NCBI GenBank assembly: GCA_038380435.1
Contig: JAWZYU010000030.1
Span: 62,941,817 to 63,005,816 of the forward strand
DNA from: Ryuthela nishihirai
Lineage: Eukaryota > Arthropoda > Arachnida > Araneae > Heptathelidae
DNA: 64,000 nt
Direction of reading: 5' to 3'
Part shown: positions 56,599 through 64,000 of the stretch, piece after piece
Numbering within the stretch: position 1 is the first letter of the stretch
How the letters are laid out: each line of letters opens with the position of its first letter
Position numbers and translations under genes: made by a program
The notes under the pieces: generated by a model
Databases searched by the model: none
Told to the model about the DNA's origin: nothing
Seen by the model: the letters and a program-made list of their open reading frames with translations, nothing else

Positions 56599-57798
56599 TA
56601 CAGTCGCTCAAAAAAGTATCCGAACACCATGGTTGATTACAGAATTCAGGAAAAATATCTGGCAACGATTTTTTTTTAAGAAATTAGTGATCTGGCAACC
56701 TTCGTGTCACGTGATTACAGAATTCAGGAAAAATATCTGGAGCGTGTACAGCAACTGTACAGGCTCCAGTTACCGTTCACAGCAAATTGGAGCGTGTGCA
56801 GTTACTGCACACGCTCCAGTTTGCTGTGAACGGTAACAGCACACGCTCAATATATCCGTGAATGAGCCCACACGATCCAGGTCTTTGTGAGTTCACACGA
56901 TCCAATGTGCTGTGAACATTAACCGCAACTGCTCCAGTTTGCTGTGAATGGTAACTGCACACGCTCAATATTTCCGTGAGTGAGCACACACGATCCAGGT
57001 TTTTGTGAGCTCACACGATCCAATGTGCTATGAACATTAACCGCAACCGCTCCAGTTTGCTGTGAACGGTAACTGCACACGCTCAATATTTCCGTGAGTG
57101 AGCACACACGATCCAGGTCTTTGTGAGCTCACACGATCCAATGTGCTGTGAACATTAACCGCAACCGCTCCAGTTTGCTGTGAACGGTAACTGCACACGC
57201 TCAATATTTCCGTGAGTGAGCCCACACGATCCAGGTCTTTGTGAGCTCACACGATCCAATGTGCTGTGAACATTAACCGCAACCGCTCCAGTTTGCTGTG
57301 AACGGTAACTGCACACGCTCAATATTTCCGTGTGTGAGCCCACACGATCTAAGTCTTTGTGAGCTCACACGATCCAATGTGCTGTGAACATTAACCGCAA
57401 CCGCTCCAGTTTGCTGTGAACGGTAACTGCAGACGCTCAATATTTCCGTGAGTGAGCCCACACGATCTAGGTCTTTGTGAGCTTACACGATCCAATGCTG
57501 TGAACATTAACCGCAACCACTCCAGTTTGCCGTGAACAGTAACTGCACACGCTCCATATTCATTGCATTATATATTCATACGCGTTATAGATATTAAAAA
57601 AGTATCCGAACACCATGGTTGATTACAGAATTCAGAAAAATATCTGGCAACGATTATTTTTAGAAATTAGTGATCTGGCAACCTTCGTGTCACGTGACAC
57701 GAAGTACGATCACTAATTTCTAAAAAATCGTTGCCAGATATTTTTTTCTGAATTCTGTAATCAACCACGGTGTTCGGATACTATTTTGAGCGACTGTA
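56599..57798 (+). mobile_element. MITE-T copy 18, longest, with about six 118-bp units
   Basis: TACAGTCGCTC to GAGCGACTGTA, 1200 bp. The units run in minus sense from about 56840 to 57545 at exactly 118-bp steps. Each shows an open frame of about 62 codons beginning MGSLTEILSVCSYRSQQTG, repeated out of phase. This is a repeat property and not evidence of a protein. Confidence 0.95.
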
Positions 57799-58852
57799 AG
57801 ACGAGATTCCAGGGATCATTTCATAATCAGGGAGTAAGCCACAGGTCAAGTCATCCCCACCCCCAGAGGGTTCAGCAAGATTCCCTCAATCGCTGTTCGA
57901 AAGATTTTTCACGAGAGTTCAATAACGTTTCTGTTAAAGATCTCACAGTTGTTTCTCCTCCGGGACCAAGTGATGCAAGGGCCATGCCGGATATCCGTTT
58001 TGTATAATGCGCAGAAATTATGAGAGGGCTTTGTTAAGATCCGTTTGTCCCATTTCCTCTTTCAGAAAATCACCTAGGAGACATGATTGACTGATTGACC
58101 TTCATCATAATGATTGGCATCGTTGCGAAAAGGATTAATTTGAGAGTAAAGATAATATTGAAATTTGTGTTGCTTTGACTTTTTAGATCGTTTTCAGAAA
58201 CGATCTATTGTTGTCAATTTATTGTCTCTTTGTCTGTGTGCAGACGTTTAATTTCTTTTTGTTTTTAGCGACCAATGAAAAATTCTTTTTGGATAAGCAC
58301 TGAAGAAATGATGCGATTCGTATTTTACGGCTCCCCGATAGTTTCAAATTTCGCCGTTAGAGGTTGCTGAAGTGGTAAAATTCGAACTTCATTCTCTTAG
58401 AAATCGAGCATTTCATTATTCGAAGAGAGGAGATCGCTTCTCTCTTCGAATTTCGAGAGAGTTATCTTCTTCCATTCGATAGAGTTCGTCTAGGTGCTCT
58501 CTCTCAATTACTTATTGATGAAGAGCAAATGTGATGCTGATTACCATAAACTATGCTGATGGTTTTGCCTTTGGAACAAGGAAGAACTTCTTGGAACTCC
58601 GATGTATAATTTTCTCAGAAACATTCTAAAGCGAGTAATGATCCTTAGACTTGGAAAGACTAATAGAAAATCCAACATTAAAAATAGACAAAGATTGCAA
58701 CTGATCATCAGATGACTCAGTTGAGAAGGAAACTGCAAGGTACGAGAATTAATCACAGAGAAGTACCTGGAGCAAATATTACGATAATAAAACAGATTAT
58801 TATCTACAAACCAAGTTTTATTTTGAAATGCAAATTTGTAAAGCAACAGAAA
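57799..58852. other. Unassigned except for repeat R
   Basis: AT-rich. Includes repeat R copy 2. No gene recognised. Confidence 0.45.
58262..58470 (+). repeat. Dispersed repeat R, copy 2
   Basis: Partner of 48455-48660: GATAGTTTCAAATTTCGCCG and TTAGAGGTTGCTGA, then AACTTCATTCT, in the same order and orientation. Confidence 0.5.
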
Positions 58853-61800
58853 CCTTTCCTCCGGTATCTTGAGATTATGAAAGAATCCTTTCCTCCGGTA
58901 TCTTGAGATCATCTAAGAACCCTTTCCTCTGGTATCTTCAGATCATCTAAGAATCCTTTTTTTCGGTATTTTGAGATCATCTAAGAATACTTTCCCCCGG
59001 TATCTTGAGATTATCAAAGAATCCTTTCCTCCGGTATCTTGAGATCATCTAAGAACCCTTTCCTCTGGTATCTTGAAATCATCTAAGAATCCTTTTTCCG
59101 GTATTTTGAGATCATCTAAGACTACTTTCCCCCGGTATCTTGAGATTATCAAAGAATCCTTTCCTCCGGTATCTTGAGATTATCAAAGAATCCTTTCCTC
59201 CGGTATCTTGAGATCATCTAAGAACCCTTTCCTCTGGTATCTTGAGATCATCTAAAAATCCTTTTTTCCGGTATTTTGAGGTCATCTAAAAGTACTTTCC
59301 CCCGGTCTCTTGAGATCATCAAAGAATCCTTTCCTCTGGTATCTTGAGATAATCTAAGAATCCTTTTTTCCGGTATTTTGAGATCATCTAAGAGTACTTT
59401 CCCCCGGTATCTTGAGATCATCAAAGAATCCTTTCCTCCGGTATCTTGAGATCATCTAAGAACCCTTTCCTCTGGTATCTTGAGATCATATAAGAATTCT
59501 TTTTTCCGGTATTTTGAGATCATCTAAGAGTACTTTCCCCCGGTATCTTGAGATCATCAAAGAATCTTTTCCTCCGGTATATTGAGATCATCTAAGAACC
59601 CTTTCCTCTGGTATCTTGAGATCATCATCATTTTCTCCGGTAACCTTTTTTCCGGTATTTTGAGATCATCTAAGAGTACTTTCCCCAGGTATCTTGAAAT
59701 CATTAAAGAATCCTTTCCTCCGGTACCTTGAGATCATCTAAGAATCCTTTTTTCCGGTATTTTGAGATCATCTAAGAGTACTTTCCCCCGGTATATTGAA
59801 ATCATCAAAGAATGCTTTCCTCCGGTATCTTGAGATCATCTAAGAACCCTTTCCTCTGGTATCTTCAGATCATCTAAGAATCCTTCTTTCCGGTATTTCG
59901 AGATCATCTAAGAGTACTTTCCCCAGGTATCTTGAAATCATCAAAGAATCCTTTCTAACGGAGGAAGGGATCACATGAAAACGGAGGAATATGAAAGCGG
60001 AGTATTCCGGTATCTTGAGATCATCTAAGAACCCTTTCCTCTAGTATCTTGAGATCATCTAAGAACCCTTTCCTCTGGTATCTTGAGATCATCTAAGAAT
60101 CCCTTTTTCCGGTATTTTCAGACCATCTAAGAGTACTTTCCTCCGGTATCTTGAGATCATCAAAGAATCCTTTCTTCCGGTATCTTGAGATCATCTAAGA
60201 ACCCTTTCCTCTGATATCTTGAGATGATCTAAGAAACCTTTTCTCCGTAGCTTGAGATCATCTAAGAACCCTTTCCTCCGTTATCATGTGATCCTCTAAG
60301 AATCCTTTCCTCCGGTATCTTGAGACCATCTAAGAACCCTTTCCTCCGGTATCTAGAGATGATATAAGAAACCTTTTCTCCGGTATCTTGAGATCATCTA
60401 AGAACCCTTTCCTCCATTACCATGTGATCCTCGAAGAATCCTTTCCTCCGGTATCTTGAGACCATCTAAGAATCCTTTTTTCCGGTATCTTGAGAATATC
60501 AAAGAATCCTTTCCTCCGGTATCTTGAGACCATTTAAGAACCCTTTCCTCCGGTATCTTGAGAACATCAAAGAATCCTTTCCTCCAGTATCTTGAGATCA
60601 TCTAAGAACCCTTTCCTCGGTTATCATGTGATCCTCTAAGAATCCTTTCCTCCGGTAAGAGTCTAAGAATCCTTTCCTCCGGTATCTTGAGATCATCAAA
60701 GAATCATTTCCTCCAGTACCTTGAGATCATCTAAGAATCATTTCCTCCAGTACCTTGAGATCATCTAAGAACCCTTTCCTCCGGTATCTTGAGATCATCA
60801 AAGAAACCTTACCTCCGGTATCTTGAGATCATCTAAGAACTCTTTCCTCTGGTATCTTGAGATCATTTAAAACCATTCCCTCCGGTATGTTGAGATGATC
60901 TAAGAAACCTTTTCTCCGGTATCTTGAGATCATCTAAGAACCCTTTCCTCCGTTATCATGTGATCCTCTAAGAATCCTTCCCTTCGATATCTTGAGATCA
61001 TCTAAGAACCCTTTCCTCCGTTATCATGTGATCCTCTAAGAATCCTTTCCTCCGGTATCTTGAGATCATGAAAGAATCATATCCTCTGGTATCTTGAAAT
61101 CATCAACTAATCATATTCTCTGGTATCTTGAGATCATCAAAGAATCATTTCCTCCAGTATCTTGAGATCATCTAAGAACCCTTTCCTCCGATATCTTGAG
61201 ATGATCTAAGAATCCTTTCCTCCGGTATCTTGAGACCATCTAAGAACCATTTCCTCCAGTATCTTGAGACCATCTAAGAACTATTTCCTCCGGTATCTTG
61301 AGATCATCAAAGAATCCTTTCCTCCAATATCTTGAGATCATCTAAGAACCCTTTCCTCCATTATCATGTGATCCTATAAGAATCCTTTCCTCCGGTATCT
61401 TGAGGTCATCAAAGAATCGTTTCCTCCAGTATTTTGAGATCATCTAAGAACCCTTTCCTCCGTTTTCATGTGATCCTCCAAAAATCCTTTCCTCCGGTAT
61501 CTTGAGATCATCCAAGAATCATTTCCTCCAGTATTTTGAGATCATCTAAGAACCCTTTCTTCCGGTATCTTGAGAACATCAAAGAATCCTTTCCTCCAGT
61601 ATCTTGAGATCATCTAAGAACCCTTTCCTCTGTTTTCATGTGATCCTCCAAGAACCCTTTCTTCCGGTATCTTGAGATCATCAAAGAAACCTTTCCTCCG
61701 GTATCTTGAGATCATCTAAGAACTCTTTCCTCCGGTATCTTGTGATCATCAAAGAAACCTTTCCTCCGGTATCTTGAGATCATCAAAGAAACCTTTCCTC

Positions 61801-61905
61801 CGGTATCTTGAGGTCATCTAAGAACCCTTTCCTCCGGTATCTTGAGATCATCAAAGAAACCTTTCCTCCGGTATCTTGAGATCATCTAAGAACTCTTTCC
61901 TGCGA
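58853..61905 (+). repeat. 34-bp minisatellite B, about 90 copies
   Basis: Units contain CCTTTCCTCCGGTATCTTGA and GATCATCTAAGAAT. The left third shows a trimeric order (TTTCCTCCGG, TTTCCTCTGG, TTTTTTCCGG, TTTCCCCCGG subtypes recurring); the right part uses TTATCATGTGATCCTC subtypes. A segment at 59956-60004 is inverted relative to the array. Unrelated to the 34-bp array at 39.8 kb. Confidence 0.95.
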
Positions 61906-63475
61906 CGTCAAAACAAATGTTGGAGAGAACATAAATCTTCGTAGAGAGGTAAATCTTAAGATGCTTTTGGAGCAAGGACGAAATGAGATCAAGCTGTTCA
62001 TTGCTGTTCATTCCTGTTGTTCACTGTCAAAGCTCCTGCTGTTCATTGTGACAACTGAGTCCTGCTGTTCATTGTGACAACAGAGGAGCTTGCAACTTCT
62101 AATGAAATGAATTTGAAACAAAGCAGCTTTTTCAGTATCAGGATTTGCGCATGATATATCTAAAGTTTTTAAAGGGGTGTGGTTTTTGCTATGGAACTTC
62201 GACGTTTCATGGAGCAACAACCAGAGGTATTTTGGCTCCCTTGGCAAATGTGTAAATTACCGCCTTTATCCCTTTTGTAAAAATACGGATAAATATTTTG
62301 AATTTTTATTTTGAAATGAAAATTCAAAATATTATTATAAAATATATGCTGTTTGTACCTTTAGAAAAAAAATCCTTTCTCTTCCTTTGATCTCATAATT
62401 TTAGTCTGACATAATAACTTTCCCAACTTCAAAGCAAGACTTCGATTTCTCACCATCTTCTGCTGTCTCCTCGCGATGTTTCCTCTTCGTATTCAGTTCC
62501 CATTGGTAACTTTGGTAACTTTGGTAACGCTTTAATCTTTCTGAAACGGGATGACTCTTCCCCGGAGACCTGGACGCTCCCTTGGCTCCTTCCCGAGTGC
62601 CCGTGCAACGCCTTCCAATGGGATCACCGCTGTCCACGTGCAATGACTTCTCATCCGTCTTCTGGCCCACAATTCGTCTGTTTGTTTCTCGAGCCCCGCC
62701 AGACTTTTCACGTCAACCATTCCGCCAACTGACCATCCACTCGGAAACTCGTGCAATGTTCTCCTTCCGTTGCCTCGTTCTGCGATTTATGCCATCGCCT
62801 CCCCCCCCCCAGCCTCCCCGAGATCATAAAAATCTTCGTGCATCCCAATGCCACTCCAGTGTACGTCTCCCATGAGGCCCCTCGCCTTCCCCTATTGCCC
62901 AATAAGTGTATTATGCGGTGCTGCCGAGGCGATGGCTTCCTCACGGCGGAGAATGTTCTGTTGCCCTCGATTTCTCTGCAAGGAACTGTTGCCTTTACTT
63001 ATTTACGATGTTGCCAACGTATCCTCTTTTTCCTTTCGTGTTTAAAAATGCTGGTGCATTTAAGTCAACGGTTCGAAAATGTATTTGAAATGACGTTTGA
63101 AGTTTTGTCAGTTGCTTATTGTTCTCTTCTCTCTCCTTAAGCAACGGAAAATATACCCCCCCCCCCCCAAAAAAAAAAAAACTGAACATTTAAATGCTCT
63201 TGTCAAGGTTTATTAAGGCAATCTAGTCTTAACTGGAATAGCGGCACACCTTATGTGTTGTATCGTATTACTCTGAACTGAAACTAGGATCAGTTAAACA
63301 CAACTTGAGCATGATCTTCAATGGGAAGTCGCTAAATCATTTAGGACTTCTCGTTTTTCTGCCAAGATTCTCTGTCCTCTGTATAGCAAATGAATTAAAA
63401 AAGGAGACAAAATGAACAAGAACCTCCAGGGGCTCAGAGGAAGTTAAGGGTAAAAGGATCTGCGGTACAGTCGCT
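61906..63475. other. Unassigned, partly CpG-rich
   Basis: 62400-62960 has higher GC content and opposing open frames (minus 62401-62670 and 62532-62756; plus 62582-62875) without a known domain. The minus frame 62401-62670 ends in a charged stretch (KRKHREETAEDGEKSK) and could be exonic; I could not find matching splice sites. A C/A run lies at 63158-63180. Confidence 0.4.
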
Positions 63476-64000
63476 CAAAAAAGGATCCGAACACTGTGGT
63501 TGATGACAGAATTCAGAAATATTATCTGGCAACGATTTTTTTTTAAATTAGTGATCTGGTCTTCCTTCGTGTCACGTGACACGAAGGTTGCCAGATCACT
63601 AATTTCTAAAAAAACGTTGCCAGATATTTTTTCTGAATTCTGTAATCAACCATGATGTTCGGATATTTTTTTAATATATATAATGCGTATGAATATATAA
63701 TGCATTGAATATGGAGCGTGTGCAGTTACCGTTCACGGCAAACTGGAGCGGTTGCGGTTAATGTTCACAGCACATTGGATCGTGTGGGCTCACAAAGACT
63801 CAGATGGTGGGGGCTCACTCACGGAAGTATTGAGCGTGTGCAGTTACCGTTCACAGCAAACTGGAGCAGTTGCGGTTAATGTTCACAGCACATTGGATCG
63901 TGTGAGCTCACAAAGACCTAGATCGGGGTGGGCTCACTCACACAAATATTGAGCGTGTGCAGTTACCGTTCACAGCAAACTGGAGCGGTTGCGGTTAATG
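63476..64000 (+). mobile_element. MITE-T copy 19, continues past the window
   Basis: TACAGTCGCTCAAAAAAGGA start, left arm, CACGTG hairpin (63571-63590), AT-rich joint, and two 118-bp units up to the window end. The right end is not in view. Confidence 0.9.

Noticed and set aside
56777..57461. Repeated 62-70 codon frames starting MGSLTEILSVCSYRSQ
   Set aside because: Each is the same 118-bp MITE unit read in one frame. The frame shifts every unit because 118 is not divisible by 3.

Overview
This is a repeat-dominated stretch of a eukaryotic, almost certainly invertebrate animal, genome. The evidence is an APE-type non-LTR retrotransposon, two tRNA-derived SINE families with A and B boxes, Tc1/mariner-type TA-flanked miniature elements, a foldback element with an 8-bp target duplication, and a spliced-gene first exon. 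There is no operon or bacterial gene structure. I cannot name the species or phylum from sequence alone.

Layout. 1-5.1 kb: SINE-A pieces, a nearly full-length but inactivated LINE (about 720-4085) and a truncated composite MITE. 5.9-9.3 kb: a SINE-A dimer, a SINE-B, two MITEs and an internally deleted LINE derivative. 9.4-11.1 kb: 47-bp minisatellite. 11.5-12.4 kb: a SINE-B broken by a MITE and then partly duplicated in tandem. 12.9-13.4 kb: CpG-rich promoter-like DNA ending in a signal-peptide first exon (13370-13418, + strand), the best host-gene evidence. 14-17.5 kb: two composite MITEs and a 62-bp hairpin MITE. 17.9-18.4 kb: 37-bp array. 18.47-19.64 kb: foldback palindrome. 20.2-21.1 kb: 40-bp array. 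24.5-33.0 kb: an 8.5-kb array of 26-bp units with higher-order structure. 33-43 kb: nested SINEs and MITEs, a candidate exon near 35.6-36.0 kb and a 34-bp array (39.8-40.6 kb). 43.3-45.3 kb: second LINE copy, minus strand. 45.7-48.1 kb: inverted duplication bracketed by two MITEs. 49-58 kb: more MITEs and SINE-A dimers, plus an upstream-like region with an RFX X-box. 58.85-61.9 kb: a second, unrelated 34-bp array. 63.5 kb to the end: another MITE.

Families named here: LINE-X (single EN-RT reading frame, tail of GAT repeats); SINE-A (tRNA head with a Thr-like CGT anticodon position, conserved body, AACCC-type tail); SINE-B (Ser/Leu-like tRNA head, TATTTATTTT tail); MITE-T (composite Tc1/mariner MITE, at least 19 pieces, carrying a 118-bp internal tandem repeat); FB (foldback).

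Most interesting: (i) a SINE-A dimer with the same internal junction at three loci, bounded at one by a single 12-bp target duplication; (ii) a foldback element with six CTCF-like cores, three per arm and divergently oriented; (iii) MITE-T, whose 118-bp core varies in copy number and is built from four related sub-repeats; (iv) a LINE-derived non-autonomous element keeping only the 5' leader and 3' end; (v) an inverted duplication with flipped interior at 45.7-48.1 kb; (vi) six unrelated minisatellites filling about a quarter of the window. No cooperating gene system was found. Apart from one convincing first exon and one weak candidate, the long open frames are repeat shadows or LINE remnants.
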